A stretch of 64,000 bases of DNA. Source: Micromonospora chersina (GTDB taxonomy: Bacteria > Actinomycetota > Actinomycetes > Mycobacteriales > Micromonosporaceae). Location of the stretch: assembly GCF_900091475.1 (NCBI RefSeq), contig NZ_FMIB01000002.1:4216001-4280000 (forward strand), read 5' to 3'. Below the pieces are notes generated by a model, which searched no databases, was not told where the DNA came from, and saw only the letters and a list, made by a program, of their open reading frames with translations. This document shows positions 45,897 to 55,188 of the stretch, piece after piece (within the stretch, counting starts at the first letter, position 1; every line of letters begins with the position of its first letter). The translations under genes and the position numbers were made by a program.

Positions 45897-46769
45897 TCAG
45901 CGCTTGTGGACGGCGTGGCCGCCGAACTGCTGGCGCAGCGCGGCGACGGCCTTCATGGCGGGCGAGTCGTCCTGCCGGGAGGCGAACCGGGCGAACAGCG
46001 AGGCGGTGATGACGTTGAGCGGCACGGCGAGCCGGACCGCCTCGTCGACCGTCCACCGGCCCTCGCCGGTGTCCTCGGTGTAGCCGCTCAGCTCGGCCAG
46101 CTCCGGGTCCTCGTCCAGCGCCCGGTCCAGCAGGTCGAGCAGCCAGGACCGGACCACCGTGCCCTCGCGCCAGGACTTGAAGACGCCCGGCACGTTTGTC
46201 ACCAGCTCCGAGGCGGCCAGCAGCTCGTAGCCCTCGGCGTAGGCGTGCATCAGGCCGTACTCGATGCCGTTGTGCACCATCTTCGCGTAGTGGCCGGCGC
46301 CGACCGGGCCGGCGTGCACGAAGCCGAACTCGCCCGCCGGCTTGAGCGCCTCGAAGATCGGCATGAGGCGCTCGACGTGCTCCTGGGCGCCGCCGACCAT
46401 CAGGGCGTACCCGTTCTGCTTGCCCCAGACGCCGCCGGAGACGCCGACGTCGATGTAGCCGATGCCCTGCTCGTTGAGGCGCTCGGCGCGCGGGGCGTCG
46501 TCGCTGAACCGGGAGTTGCCGCCGTCGATGATGATGTCGCCCTCGCCGAGCACGCCGGCGAGCTCGTCGATGGTGGCGTCGGTGACACCGGCCGGGACCA
46601 TCACCCAGACCGCGCGGGGCGACTCCAGCTTGTCGGCCAGCTCCGCGAGGCTCGCGACGTCGCTCAGCTCCGCGTTGCGGTCGTAACCGACCACCTCGTG
46701 ACCGGCGGCGCGCAACCGCTCGCGCATGTTGCCGCCCATCCGGCCGAGTCCTACCAGGCCGAGCTGCAT
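45897..46769 (-). CDS. gnd: 6-phosphogluconate dehydrogenase, decarboxylating (Gnd, short type)
   Basis: The protein has 290 residues. It makes ribulose 5-phosphate and CO2 with NAD(P)H. The Rossmann motif is [12 protein letters not shown], followed by substrate motifs [34 protein letters not shown] and [17 protein letters not shown] with the catalytic Lys and Asn. The length fits the short YqeC-type enzyme, not the 470-residue form. The location between dnaN and recF is typical of actinobacterial origins. Confidence 0.94.
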   Translation of the reverse strand: MQLGLVGLGRMGGNMRERLRAAGHEVVGYDRNAELSDVASLAELADKLESPRAVWVMVPAGVTDATIDELAGVLGEGDIIIDGGNSRFSDDAPRAERLNEQGIGYIDVGVSGGVWGKQNGYALMVGGAQEHVERLMPIFEALKPAGEFGFVHAGPVGAGHYAKMVHNGIEYGLMHAYAEGYELLAASELVTNVPGVFKSWREGTVVRSWLLDLLDRALDEDPELAELSGYTEDTGEGRWTVDEAVRLAVPLNVITASLFARFASRQDDSPAMKAVAALRQQFGGHAVHKR

Positions 46770-46809
46770 CTGCTCCTACCTCCGTACGTCTGGGTGGTGC
46801 TGCCGTCGA

Positions 46810-47943
46810 TCAGCGGGACACGCGGATCGGCATGATGAGGTACCGGTACCCCGGGATGACCTCGCCATCCTCGCCCGCCGGGGAAATCACCGCGGGCTTG
46901 AAGGCGTCGACGAACGCCAGCTGGGCGAACTGGGCGCCCAGGTTGCTGAGGCCGTCGATCAGGTACTGCGGGTTGAAGCCGATGGTCAGCGGGTCGCCCG
47001 TGAAGGTCGCCTCCATGGCCTCGCTGGCCCGGGCCTCCTCGGTGCCGCCGGCCTCGACCACCAGGCCGTCGGAGCTGAAGCTGAGCAGCACCGGGGTGGT
47101 GCGCTCGGCGACCAGGGCCACCCGCTTGACCACCTCGATGAGCGTGGCGACCGGGACCCGGGCCTCGGCGTTGTGGCTGGCCGGGAAGAGCGAGCGCACC
47201 GGCGGGTAGTTGGCCCCGTCGAGCAGCCGGCTGGTGGTCCGGCGGGTGCCGCCGGAGAAGCCGATCATGCCCTCGCCGGCGCCGCCCTGAGACAGCGCCA
47301 TGGTGACGTGGCCGCCGAGCGGGCCGAGGGCCTTGGCGGTGTCGTGCAGCGTGCGGGCGGGCACCAGCGCGTTGAGGCTGATCTCCGGGTCGTCCGGGTT
47401 CCACTCCATCTCGCGCAGGGCCAGGCGGTAGCGGTCGGTGGCGAGCATCGCCAGCGTGCTGCCGGACAGCTCGATCCGGACGCCGGTCATCATCGGCAGC
47501 GTCTCGTCGCGGCCGGCGGCCACGGCCACCTGGGCCACCGCGGCGGCGAACGCGGCCGCGTCGACGGTGCCGGCGCTCTCCGGCATCTCGGGCAGGGTCG
47601 GGTAGTCCTCGACCGGCATGGTCGGCAGGGTGAACCGGGCGCTGCCGCAGACCAGTTCCAGGTGCGCGCCGACGGCGGCGATGTCCACCGGCTTGGCCGG
47701 GAGCGCCTTGGTGATCTCGGCGAGCAGCCGGCCGGAGACCAGGGCGGCGCCGTCGGCGTCACCCTGCACCTCGACGGTGACCTGGCTGGAGACCTCGTAG
47801 TCGAAACCGGAGACCTGGAGGTTGCCGTCGGTGACGCGGAGCATCACCCCGGCCAGCACCGGTACGGAGGGTCGGTTGGGCAGGCTCTTGGCGGTCCACG
47901 CGACCGCCTCGGCGAGCGCGTCGCGCTCCACTCGGAACTTCAT
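46810..47943 (-). CDS. dnaN: DNA polymerase III sliding clamp (beta)
   Basis: The protein has 377 residues, the usual beta clamp length, with three similar domains. The start MKFRVERDALAEAVAWTAKSLPNRPSVPVLAGVML and the C-terminal end YRYLIMPIRVSR are characteristic; the latter forms part of the clamp-binding pocket. The ATG at 47943 is fixed by the conserved N-terminus. It lies immediately left of oriC. Confidence 0.97.
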   Translation of the reverse strand: MKFRVERDALAEAVAWTAKSLPNRPSVPVLAGVMLRVTDGNLQVSGFDYEVSSQVTVEVQGDADGAALVSGRLLAEITKALPAKPVDIAAVGAHLELVCGSARFTLPTMPVEDYPTLPEMPESAGTVDAAAFAAAVAQVAVAAGRDETLPMMTGVRIELSGSTLAMLATDRYRLALREMEWNPDDPEISLNALVPARTLHDTAKALGPLGGHVTMALSQGGAGEGMIGFSGGTRRTTSRLLDGANYPPVRSLFPASHNAEARVPVATLIEVVKRVALVAERTTPVLLSFSSDGLVVEAGGTEEARASEAMEATFTGDPLTIGFNPQYLIDGLSNLGAQFAQLAFVDAFKPAVISPAGEDGEVIPGYRYLIMPIRVSR

Positions 47944-48655
47944 CAATGCCTCCGCGTCGACGTCAGCGACAACTCTCTCATGCCGACCGCTGCCACCCGT
48001 CCCGCCCGACCGTGCGGGTACCCATCGCACCTTAGGGCGCGTGGGCATCGGCTGTGCGCCCGACCCCGTGGATCCAGGTGCCCGGGCGACTGCCGGCGGC
48101 AGTGCTCCGGCCCGATCCACAGGAAGTCCAACGGTGATGATTGGTTTTTGTTGTTTAGAAGAGATAACTCATCGTCTTCATCGCACCTGTGCAAACTGTG
48201 GAGAACCAGCGTCCGCCCAGGTCAGACAGGTTATCCACCGGTGGTTTCGCTGTGGAGAACCAGGGGTACAACCCGTGTCCGGGTCCACAGCCGTCGCCAG
48301 CCGCCGGGTTTTCCACGGCTGTCCACCGGTTGTCCACCGCTAATCCACCGGGTTTCTCCCCAGTGTTGTGGACAGCGCCGACGCCGTCGACCGTCGTCGT
48401 CCCCAGAACCTTCAACAGGCCACCCACAGGCCGACCGTCGTCGGTGGACAACCCGACCGTCGTCCCCAGGCGTCCACAGCCTCGTCCCCAGGGGTTGTCC
48501 ACAGTCTGTGGGTAACCGGACCGGAACCGAGCGTGGTTATCCACCGCCTGTGACACAGGGGATGTGGACAAGCGGACCGAGTTGTGGATGAACACGACTC
48601 TGATCGTGGGCCCTGAACCGGGTCGAGGGTCAAGCCCCGGCTGTGCACAGGCACG
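47944..48655. other. Replication origin oriC between dnaN and dnaA
   Basis: About 700 bp without genes carry many DnaA-box-like nonamers. Examples are TTATCCACC at 48231-48239 and 48537-48545, TTGTCCACC at 48330-48338, TAATCCACC at 48341-48349, TGTGGACAG at 48367-48375, GGTGGACAA at 48443-48451, TTGTCCACA at 48495-48503, TGTGGACAA at 48563-48571 and TGTGGATGA at 48583-48591, in both orientations. An AT-rich stretch at 48135-48173 (TTTTTGTTGTTTAGAAG) on the dnaN side is a likely unwinding element. The layout matches the chromosomal origin of actinobacteria. Confidence 0.92.
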
Positions 48656-48685
48656 AAAAAGCCCGGCCGGTGAGCCCGGCCGGGC
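48656..48685 (-). terminator. Rho-independent terminator of dnaA
   Basis: On the minus strand GCCCGGCCGG pairs with CCGGCCGGGC around a 5-nt loop and is followed by five U (AAAAA at 48656-48660). It lies 18 bp after the dnaA stop. Confidence 0.88.
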
Positions 48686-48703
48686 GTCGTGTCGGCGTAC
48701 GGA

Positions 48704-50530
48704 TCAGGTGGTCTGCTTGATCCGGTTGGTCAGCTCGGCGATCTGGTTGTAGAGCGAGCGCCGCTCCGCCATCTGCTGGCGGATCTTCCGGTCGGCGTGC
48801 ATGACCGTCGTGTGGTCCCGACCGCCGAACGCCTGCCCGATCCGGGGCAACGACAGGTCGGTCAGCTCCCGGCACAGGTACATGGCCACCTGGCGGGCGT
48901 TGACCAGCACCCGGGACCGGGAGTGGCCGCGCAGGTCCTCCAGGCTCACTCCGAAGTAGTCCGCGGTGGAGACCATGATCTGGTCGGCGGTGATCTCCGG
49001 GCCGGCGCCGTCCGGGATGAAGTCCCGCAGCACCTCCTCGGCCAGCGACAGCTCCACCGACGAGCGGGTGAGGCTGGCGAACGCGGTGACCCGGATCAGC
49101 GCGCCCTCGAGTTCCCGGATCGAGTTCGACACCCGGGAGGCGATGAACTCCAGCACGTCCGGCGGGGCGAACAGCCGCTCCTGCGCCGCCTTCTTCTGGA
49201 GGATCGCGATCCGGGTCTCCAGGTCCGGCGGCTGGATGTCGGCGAGCAGGCCCCACTCGAAGCGGGTCCGCAGCCGGTCCTCCAGCGTCGCCAGCTGCTT
49301 GGGCGAACGGTCCGAGGTGATCACGATCTGCTTGTTGGCGTTGTGCAGGGTGTTGAAGGTGTGGAAGAACTCCTCCTGGGTCCGCTCCCGGTTCTCCAGG
49401 AACTGGATGTCGTCGATCAGGAGGATGTCCACGTCCCGGTAGCGGCGCTGGAACGCGCTCGTCTTGTCGTCCCGCAGCGAGTTGATGAAGTCGTTCGTGA
49501 ACTCCTCGGTCGAGACGTACCGGACCGAGCGGGCGTTGCCCAGCGTCGTGGCGTAGTGCCCGATGGCGTGCAGCAGGTGGGTCTTGCCCAGCCCGGAGCT
49601 GCCGTAGATGAACAGCGGGTTGTACGCCTTCGCCGGCGACTCGGCCACCGCCACGCTCGCCGCGTGGGCGAAGCGGTTGGACGAACCGATGACGAACGTC
49701 TCGAACATGTACTTCGGGTTGAGCCGGTTGCCACCGCTCTCCGCACCGCCGGGCAGCCGCCGGTCGGACTGGCCGCCGGGACGGTGGTCGGGGGCGCCGC
49801 GACCCGGGCCGCTGTCCGTGGCGCCGTCGCGGGGCAGGCCGCGCAGCGGCGGGGCGTCGGCCGGGCCGGCCGCCTCCCGGTAGCGGGGCTCGTAGCCACC
49901 GGCGTCGGGGGCGGGCGCCTCGACCCGGGCCCGCTCGTCGAAGGCCCGGCGCTCGGGGGCGGCGCGCAGCGGTTCGGCGAAGGCAGCGCTGAAGAGCGTG
50001 TCCTGCCCGTCGCGGCTGGCCGGGATGAGCTGGGGGCGGGCGCCGTCGGCGGTGCGCTGCCGGGGGGCGGGCTCCTCGGCCGGCGGCTCCGGGCGCGGGT
50101 CGGCGTACGCGGGGGCCTCCGGCCGGGCCGGCGGGAAGCCCAGGTCGGGGAAGCCCGGAGCGGTGTCCGCCGGAGCGGGCTGCTCGAAGCCGGCGAGCAG
50201 GTCCGCGGGGCCGGCCAGGGGCTCCGGGCCGCTGCGGTAGACGGTGCCGGCCGGACGGCCGCCCGGATCCTCGGCGACGCGCACGGTGACGGCGACCTGG
50301 ATGGGCCGGCCGAGCCGGCGGCTCAACGCCTCGGTGATGGCCGGGCGGAGGCGGGACTCGATCACGTCCCGGGTGAACGCGTCCGGTACGGAGAGGAGCG
50401 CGGTGTCCTCGACGATCGCCCGGAGCCGGGTCAACCGGAGGTACGCCCGCTGCTGCGCGGAGATGATCTCGTCGGCGAGCTCGTCGGTCGTCGCCGTCCA
50501 CACCGCGGCAAGGTCGTTCGATCCGGTCAC
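48704..50530 (-). CDS. dnaA: Chromosomal replication initiator DnaA
   Basis: The protein has 608 residues, longer than E. coli DnaA (467) because of an extended disordered domain II (about 90-265). Domain I covers 1-85. The AAA+ domain has Walker A GSSGLGKT at 310-317 and Walker B LLIDDIQF at 370-377. The C-terminal HTH contains the DnaA-box signature [14 protein letters not shown]. The start is GTG at 50530 with GAGGGGG some distance upstream. Perfect DnaA boxes upstream suggest autoregulation. Confidence 0.97.
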   Translation of the reverse strand: MTGSNDLAAVWTATTDELADEIISAQQRAYLRLTRLRAIVEDTALLSVPDAFTRDVIESRLRPAITEALSRRLGRPIQVAVTVRVAEDPGGRPAGTVYRSGPEPLAGPADLLAGFEQPAPADTAPGFPDLGFPPARPEAPAYADPRPEPPAEEPAPRQRTADGARPQLIPASRDGQDTLFSAAFAEPLRAAPERRAFDERARVEAPAPDAGGYEPRYREAAGPADAPPLRGLPRDGATDSGPGRGAPDHRPGGQSDRRLPGGAESGGNRLNPKYMFETFVIGSSNRFAHAASVAVAESPAKAYNPLFIYGSSGLGKTHLLHAIGHYATTLGNARSVRYVSTEEFTNDFINSLRDDKTSAFQRRYRDVDILLIDDIQFLENRERTQEEFFHTFNTLHNANKQIVITSDRSPKQLATLEDRLRTRFEWGLLADIQPPDLETRIAILQKKAAQERLFAPPDVLEFIASRVSNSIRELEGALIRVTAFASLTRSSVELSLAEEVLRDFIPDGAGPEITADQIMVSTADYFGVSLEDLRGHSRSRVLVNARQVAMYLCRELTDLSLPRIGQAFGGRDHTTVMHADRKIRQQMAERRSLYNQIAELTNRIKQTT

Positions 50531-51107
50531 CGTCGTGCCACCCCCTCGCCTCTCCTCACGCCCGCCCGGACGGCTGACCGGTCGTCATCCACAAGTTATC
50601 CACAGCCTGTGTGTACCGACCGATTGTGGCCGCCCACCGGACGCGGGTCGGACCTGCCCCCCTGGTTTCCGGAGGCGCTGAAGCGGGTTCACCGTGCCGA
50701 ACGATTCACTACCTTGTCCGGTCTTGCCGGTCAGCGACAAACTCGGACCCCCCGACGCTGACCGCAATCGGGCACGCTAACAGCGCGGACCCCGCGCCAT
50801 CAACCGTCGACACCGGGGCAGCCTTGTCAACATCAGTGAAAACCGCCCCTTCGGTCGCGCTTCCCGCGCTGGTCGGGGCCCGGGTGTGAGGTTTGACGGT
50901 CATTGCCGCCCTGCGTAGGCTGGAGCGGCTGCTCTCTCGCCCTCTGCTAGGGTGATGGGTGCTTGCTGTCCGCGGTCGCTTCCCCGCATCGCCGAGGTCC
51001 CGCGCCGCCGGGCAGCACCGATCGGAGGCCACCCCCGAGGTGGCCTGGACCACCACACGACCCCGGGCGATCCCCCGCGCGGGGCGTACGACAACGGAGA
51101 GCCTGAC
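50531..51107. promoter_or_regulatory. dnaA-rpmH divergent control region
   Basis: The 577-bp gap contains TCATCCACA at 50585-50593 and a perfect DnaA box, TTATCCACA, at 50596-50604, about 55 bp upstream of dnaA. For the plus strand, TTGACG at 50893-50898 and TAGGCT at 50916-50921 are 17 bp apart, a consensus-like promoter for rpmH. No gene is seen between, and no further origin-like cluster. Confidence 0.75.
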
Positions 51108-51245
51108 GTGAGCAAGCGCACCTACCAGCCGAACAACCGCCGGCGCGCGAAGACCCACGGCTTCCGGCTGCGCATGCGCACCCGTGCCGGCCGCGCCATC
51201 ATCTCGACCCGTCGCGCCAAGGGCCGCGCCCGCCTGTCGGCCTGA
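51108..51245 (+). CDS. rpmH: 50S ribosomal protein L34
   Basis: The protein has 45 residues with the invariant L34 sequence [18 protein letters not shown] followed by [21 protein letters not shown]. The start is a GTG at 51108 with ACGGAGAG upstream. A promoter with a 17-bp spacer lies about 190 bp upstream. It is followed by rnpA, as in nearly all bacteria. Confidence 0.98.
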   Translation: MSKRTYQPNNRRRAKTHGFRLRMRTRAGRAIISTRRAKGRARLSA

Positions 51246-51279
51246 GGCCGACCGGTCCGGTCCGGGGACGTGGGCAGTC

Positions 51280-51693
51280 GTGCTGGCCGCCGCGCAACGA
51301 CTGCGGCGCAGTAGCGACTTCGCCGCAGCGGTTCGGGGTGGCCGCCGCGTCGGCCGTGGCGCCGTCGTGGTCCACCTGACGCTCCCCACGCAGACCGGAT
51401 CCACCGCGACACCCTCGCCGGAGCCGGCGCGGAGAAGCGGTGCGGATACCTCCGCACCCCGCCGCGCCGGCTTCGTCGTGTCCAAGGCCGTCGGCAACGC
51501 CGTGGTCCGGAACAAGGTCCGCCGCCGGCTCCGCCACCTGGTCCGCGAGCGGCTGGCCGACCTGCCCGCCGGCAGCACCCTCGTGGTACGCGCACTGCCC
51601 CCGGCCGCCGACGCGTCGTACGCCCGGCTCGGCGCCGACCTGGACGCCGCCCTCGCCGCCGCGCGCTCCCCCCGGGGTCGGCGGTCCCGGTGA
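51280..51693 (+). CDS. rnpA: Ribonuclease P protein component
   Basis: The protein has 137 residues. It binds the 5' leader of pre-tRNA with RNase P RNA. The RNR motif is [18 protein letters not shown], preceded by [15 protein letters not shown] stretch of about 24 residues ([18 protein letters not shown]) is inserted before it, longer than in most RnpA. The GTG at 51280 starts just before the conserved [12 protein letters not shown]. The stop overlaps the yidD start by 4 bp. Confidence 0.95.
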   Translation: MLAAAQRLRRSSDFAAAVRGGRRVGRGAVVVHLTLPTQTGSTATPSPEPARRSGADTSAPRRAGFVVSKAVGNAVVRNKVRRRLRHLVRERLADLPAGSTLVVRALPPAADASYARLGADLDAALAAARSPRGRRSR

Positions 51694-51974
51694 CCGAACA
51701 CACTGCCGCGCCGCGGCCCACCACCGGTGCCCGCATGCTGCTGGCGCCCATCATCGCGTACCGTCGGTGGATAAGTCCGGCACTGCCGGCCCGCTGCCGG
51801 TTCTACCCGTCGTGCAGTGCCTACGCCGTCGAGGCGGTGTCCCGGCACGGTGCGCTGCGGGGAGCCTGGCTGACGGTCCGGCGGCTGTCGCGCTGCCACC
51901 CCTTCCACCCAGGTGGACACGACCCGGTGCCGGAGCCGGGCGACCGCCGCCGTTCCGACGTGACTGGAGCCTGA
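51690..51974 (+). CDS. yidD: Membrane protein insertion efficiency factor YidD
   Basis: The protein has 94 residues. Conserved features are [61 protein letters not shown], including CxFxPSCSxYA and RCHPFHPGG. It helps membrane protein insertion with YidC. The start GTG at 51690 overlaps the rnpA stop and the stop abuts the yidC GTG. Confidence 0.96.
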   Translation: MTEHTAAPRPTTGARMLLAPIIAYRRWISPALPARCRFYPSCSAYAVEAVSRHGALRGAWLTVRRLSRCHPFHPGGHDPVPEPGDRRRSDVTGA

Positions 51975-52973
51975 GTGTTTAGTCTCGACTGGATCTACTA
52001 CGCGATCTCGTGGATCCTGCTGACCTGGCACTCGGCCTGGGACGCCATCGGGGTCTCGGTCGACGCCGTGATCGGCACGAACTGGGCCTGGATCCTCTCC
52101 ATCATCTTCCTGGTGGTGACGGTCCGGGTGATCCTGTTCCCGGTCTTCGTCAAGCAGATCAAGTCGCAGCGGGCCATGCAGGCGCTCCAGCCCAAGGTCA
52201 AGGAGCTGCAGGAGAAGCACAAGGGTGACCGGGAGACGCTCCAGAAGGAGATGATGGAGCTCTACCGGAAGGAAAAGGCCAACCCGCTCATGGGCTGCCT
52301 TCCGATGTTCCTCCAGATCCCGGTCTTCCTCGGCCTGTTCCACACGCTCAAGCGGCTCAACCCCGACAACCAGGGCAAGACCCTGTACGGCTGGACCGTC
52401 GAGCAGTTCAACAGCGCCTCGAACGCGAAGCTCTTCTCCGCCCCGATCTCCGGGAAGTTCGGCTCCACGGCCGCCGAGATGGCGTCGCTCGGCGCGAACC
52501 TCACCACCGTGAAGATCGTCGCCGGCGTGCTGGTCTGCATCATGATCGCCACGACCTACCTGACCAGCCGGCAGATGATCCTCAAGACCGGTTGGGCGGA
52601 GGACCCGCAGCAGCGCATGGTGCAGCGGCTGATGCTCTACGGCATCCCGTTCTCGCTGCTCATCTCCGGCGCCATCTTCCCGATCGGTGTGATCATCTAC
52701 TGGGTCACCAACAACCTCTTCACCCTCGGCCAGCAGCAGTGGGTGCTGCGGAAGTTCCCGCCGCTGGTGCCGCCGAAGAGCAGCACCGCCGGGAAGGCCA
52801 CGGCCGGCAAGACCGCCCAGCCGGCCAAGGCCGGTGGCCTGCTCGGCCGCAAGACCGCCCAGCCGGCCGTCAAGGCCCCGGCCGCCGCCCCCAAGGTGGC
52901 CGGCCCGAAGCCCGGCGCCAAGCCGGTCAACCCGAAGAAGAGCGGCGGCCGCCCCGCCAAGCGACAGGGCTGA
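51975..52973 (+). CDS. yidC: Membrane protein insertase YidC (Oxa1 type)
   Basis: The protein has 332 residues. It inserts and folds inner-membrane proteins, alone or with SecYEG. It has five membrane helices: N-terminal WIYYAISWILLTWHS, WILSIIFLVVTVRVILFPVFV, LPMFLQIPVFLGLFHTL, IVAGVLVCIMIATTYL and FSLLISGAIFPIGVIIYWVTNNLFTL. A cytoplasmic coiled segment and a basic C-tail (KKSGGRPAKRQG) that may touch ribosomes are present. The GTG at 51975 abuts the yidD stop. Confidence 0.96.
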   Translation: MFSLDWIYYAISWILLTWHSAWDAIGVSVDAVIGTNWAWILSIIFLVVTVRVILFPVFVKQIKSQRAMQALQPKVKELQEKHKGDRETLQKEMMELYRKEKANPLMGCLPMFLQIPVFLGLFHTLKRLNPDNQGKTLYGWTVEQFNSASNAKLFSAPISGKFGSTAAEMASLGANLTTVKIVAGVLVCIMIATTYLTSRQMILKTGWAEDPQQRMVQRLMLYGIPFSLLISGAIFPIGVIIYWVTNNLFTLGQQQWVLRKFPPLVPPKSSTAGKATAGKTAQPAKAGGLLGRKTAQPAVKAPAAAPKVAGPKPGAKPVNPKKSGGRPAKRQG

Positions 52974-52980
52974 GCCCACC

Positions 52981-53010
52981 GGGCCGCCGCCGGAGATCCG
53001 GTGGCGGCCC
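52981..53010. terminator. Hairpin between yidC and jag
   Basis: GGGCCGCC-G-CCGG faces CCGG-T-GGCGGCCC around AGAT, forming a nearly perfect 13-bp stem 8 bp after the yidC stop. It may attenuate read-through into jag, or act as an mRNA-stabilising element. Confidence 0.6.
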
Positions 53011-53189
53011 GTTCCGGCCCCCGAGCTGCCACCGAGAGGTCGGCGCCGGGCCGGAACCGCCGCGCGGAGCGCGGTCACGGGCGAAACTGGCCCGTACAGA
53101 CGTGCCCGAGGGCACCGGCGAAACCTCCCGCCGGCCCCGGGAGACCAGCGGACCCGACGGTCCGGCCGAGCGAGTACGGAGATGAGACC

Positions 53190-53774
53190 GTGACCGACAC
53201 CAGCATCCCCAGCGCCGACCAGTCCCTGGACGAGGAGAACGCGCCGGCCGCCACCCCCGAGGAGGCCGAGGAGACCCAGGGCGAGGCCCGGGAGAAGAAG
53301 GCCCCCGCCGACAGCGACCTGTTCCGCCAGAGCGAGATCGCCGCCGACTACGTCGAGGGCCTGCTCGACATCCTCGACTACGACGGGGACATCGACGAGC
53401 TGGTCTCCGGCGGCCGCCCGGTCGTCGAGGTGGTCGGTGGCCGCCTCCAGAACCTGGTCGGCCAGCGCGGCGCCACCCTGGAGGCGCTGCAGGAGCTGGC
53501 CCGGCTCGCGGTGTTCCGGCAGACCGGTTCGCCGAGCCGCCTGCTGCTCGACGTCGGTGGCTACCGCGCCGCCCGGCGCAAGGAGCTGGCCGCCGTCGCC
53601 AAGAACGCGGTGGAGAAGGTCAAGGAGTACGGCGAGCCCGTCCGCCTGGAGCCGATGTCCGCCTTCGAGCGCAAGTGCGTGCACGACGTGGTCAACGCGA
53701 TGAGCGGCGTGGAGAGCGAGTCCGAGGGCGTCGAGCCGAACCGCCGGATCGTGGTCCGGCCGGTGGCGGACTGA
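53190..53774 (+). CDS. jag: Jag/KhpB-type RNA-binding protein with R3H
   Basis: The protein has 194 residues. An acidic disordered N-terminus (1-45) precedes a KH-like domain (DGDIDELVSGGRPVVEVVGGRLQNLVGQRGATLEALQELARLAV) and an R3H domain (YRAARRKELAAVAKNAVEKVKEYGEPVRLEPMSAFERKCVHDVV). It likely binds RNA and affects cell-envelope or division gene expression. The GTG at 53190 was chosen for its link to the conserved start TDTSIPSAD. rsmG starts 5 bp after its stop. Confidence 0.94.
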   Translation: MTDTSIPSADQSLDEENAPAATPEEAEETQGEAREKKAPADSDLFRQSEIAADYVEGLLDILDYDGDIDELVSGGRPVVEVVGGRLQNLVGQRGATLEALQELARLAVFRQTGSPSRLLLDVGGYRAARRKELAAVAKNAVEKVKEYGEPVRLEPMSAFERKCVHDVVNAMSGVESESEGVEPNRRIVVRPVAD

Positions 53775-53778
53775 GCGG

Positions 53779-54939
53779 GTGGCTTCCGACGAGACGACGG
53801 CGGATGCCGTGACCGGCCCGGGCGGCGCGCCGCCCGGGCCGTCGCCTGTTCATCCCGACCCGGCCGTCGACCCCGTCTTCTCCGCCGGCGAGGTCGCGGC
53901 CGATCCGTCGGTGCCGGCGGGACCCGCGACCCCGGCGGATCCGACCTTCTCCGGCGAGTCCGGTCCGGAGCCGGTCGTGGCGGCGGACCCGGCGGTGGAG
54001 GTGACTCCGGCTTTCCTCAGCGAGCCCCTGCCGGCGGGTGGGACCCCGGCACCGGAGCCGGCCGCACCGGGCGGACCTGTCGACCCGGTGTTCGCCGAGC
54101 CGACCGCCGCCGCTGGGCCGCCCTCCGGTGACCGGGGCGCCGCAGCGGGACAGTCCTTCATGGACGGTGCGGACCGGTCCGCCGGTGAGCAGCCATCCCC
54201 GGCGGGGGCGACGTTGCCGCCCGAGTTGGCGGACGCCGCCCGTACCCTCTTCGGCGACCGGCTCGACCTGGCCGCCGCGTACGCCGAACTGCTGGCCACG
54301 GACGGGGTGGTGCGCGGCCTGATCGGCCCCCGCGAGACGCCCCGGCTCTGGGACCGCCACCTGCTCAACTGTGCGGCCATGGCCGAGCGGATCCCGGAGG
54401 GCGCCAGCGTCATCGACGTCGGCTCCGGGGCGGGCTTGCCCGGTCTGGTGCTGGCCATCGCGCGCCCCGACCTCACGGTGACCCTGGTCGAGCCGCTCGC
54501 CCGGCGGACCTCCTTCCTGATCGAGGCGGTGCAGCACCTCGGGCTGACCCGATCGGTCCGGGTGTTCCGCGGACGTGCCGAGGAGGCCGCCACGGGGTCG
54601 CGCGACCGGGAACCGCTGAGCGCCGACATCGTCACCGCGCGAGCCGTGGCGGCGCTGGACCGGCTCGCCGCCTGGTGCCTCCCGCTGGCGGTGCCCGGCG
54701 GCCGGTTGGTGGCGCTCAAGGGCGCCTCCGCCGCCGAGGAGATGGCCGAGCACGCCGCGGCGGTGGCCCGGCTCGGTGGCGGCGAGCCGGAGTTGCACCG
54801 GTGCGGGGCCGACGTGATCGATCCGCCCGCCACGGTGATCGAGGTGGTCCGCGAACGGGTGGTCGGCCCGGCCAGGAAGAAGGGGCCGAAGCGCTCGCGG
54901 GGCGGGCGCCGCCGCGGCTCCCACGGTCGGGATCGCTGA
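53779..54939 (+). CDS. rsmG: 16S rRNA (guanine527-N7)-methyltransferase RsmG with long N-extension
   Basis: The protein has 386 residues. Residues about 145-386 are normal RsmG: LWDRHLLNCAAMAERIPEGASVIDVGSGAGLPGLVLAIARPDLTVTLVEPLARR, then VTARAVAALDRLAAWCLPL. It methylates G527 of 16S rRNA. The first 145 residues are Pro/Ala/Asp-rich with repeated DPVFSAGE, DPTFSGE and DPVFAEP, probably disordered and unlike other RsmG. If translation starts near 54162 (MDGADRSAG) the extension is not made. The C-terminus is very basic. Confidence 0.93.
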   Translation: MASDETTADAVTGPGGAPPGPSPVHPDPAVDPVFSAGEVAADPSVPAGPATPADPTFSGESGPEPVVAADPAVEVTPAFLSEPLPAGGTPAPEPAAPGGPVDPVFAEPTAAAGPPSGDRGAAAGQSFMDGADRSAGEQPSPAGATLPPELADAARTLFGDRLDLAAAYAELLATDGVVRGLIGPRETPRLWDRHLLNCAAMAERIPEGASVIDVGSGAGLPGLVLAIARPDLTVTLVEPLARRTSFLIEAVQHLGLTRSVRVFRGRAEEAATGSRDREPLSADIVTARAVAALDRLAAWCLPLAVPGGRLVALKGASAAEEMAEHAAAVARLGGGEPELHRCGADVIDPPATVIEVVRERVVGPARKKGPKRSRGGRRRGSHGRDR

Positions 54940-54958
54940 CGCGGCAAGGCTTTCCGCG

Positions 54959-54988
54959 CGCCCACCCGGTCGTTGGACCGGGTGGGCG
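54959..54988. terminator. Terminator between rsmG and parA
   Basis: CGCCCACCCGGTC at 54959-54971 pairs perfectly with GACCGGGTGGGCG at 54976-54988 around a 4-nt loop, 20 bp after the rsmG stop. It suggests parA has its own promoter. Confidence 0.78.
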
Positions 54989-55188
54989 TGAGCTGATCGA
55001 TCAGAACCCGACGTGGACCCGCTGCGCCCGTCGGCCGTAGGCTGGCCGCGCGTCGATAGTGTGGAGCGGCGGTGCCGGGCGGCACCCGAACCCGACCGTT
55101 CCCACCGGGCCGGTGACGCCGCGCGGTGAGCGTGGGGGCCTGAATGACGGGGTGCGGACCGACCATCCGGAGCGGGCAGGGATGACAG

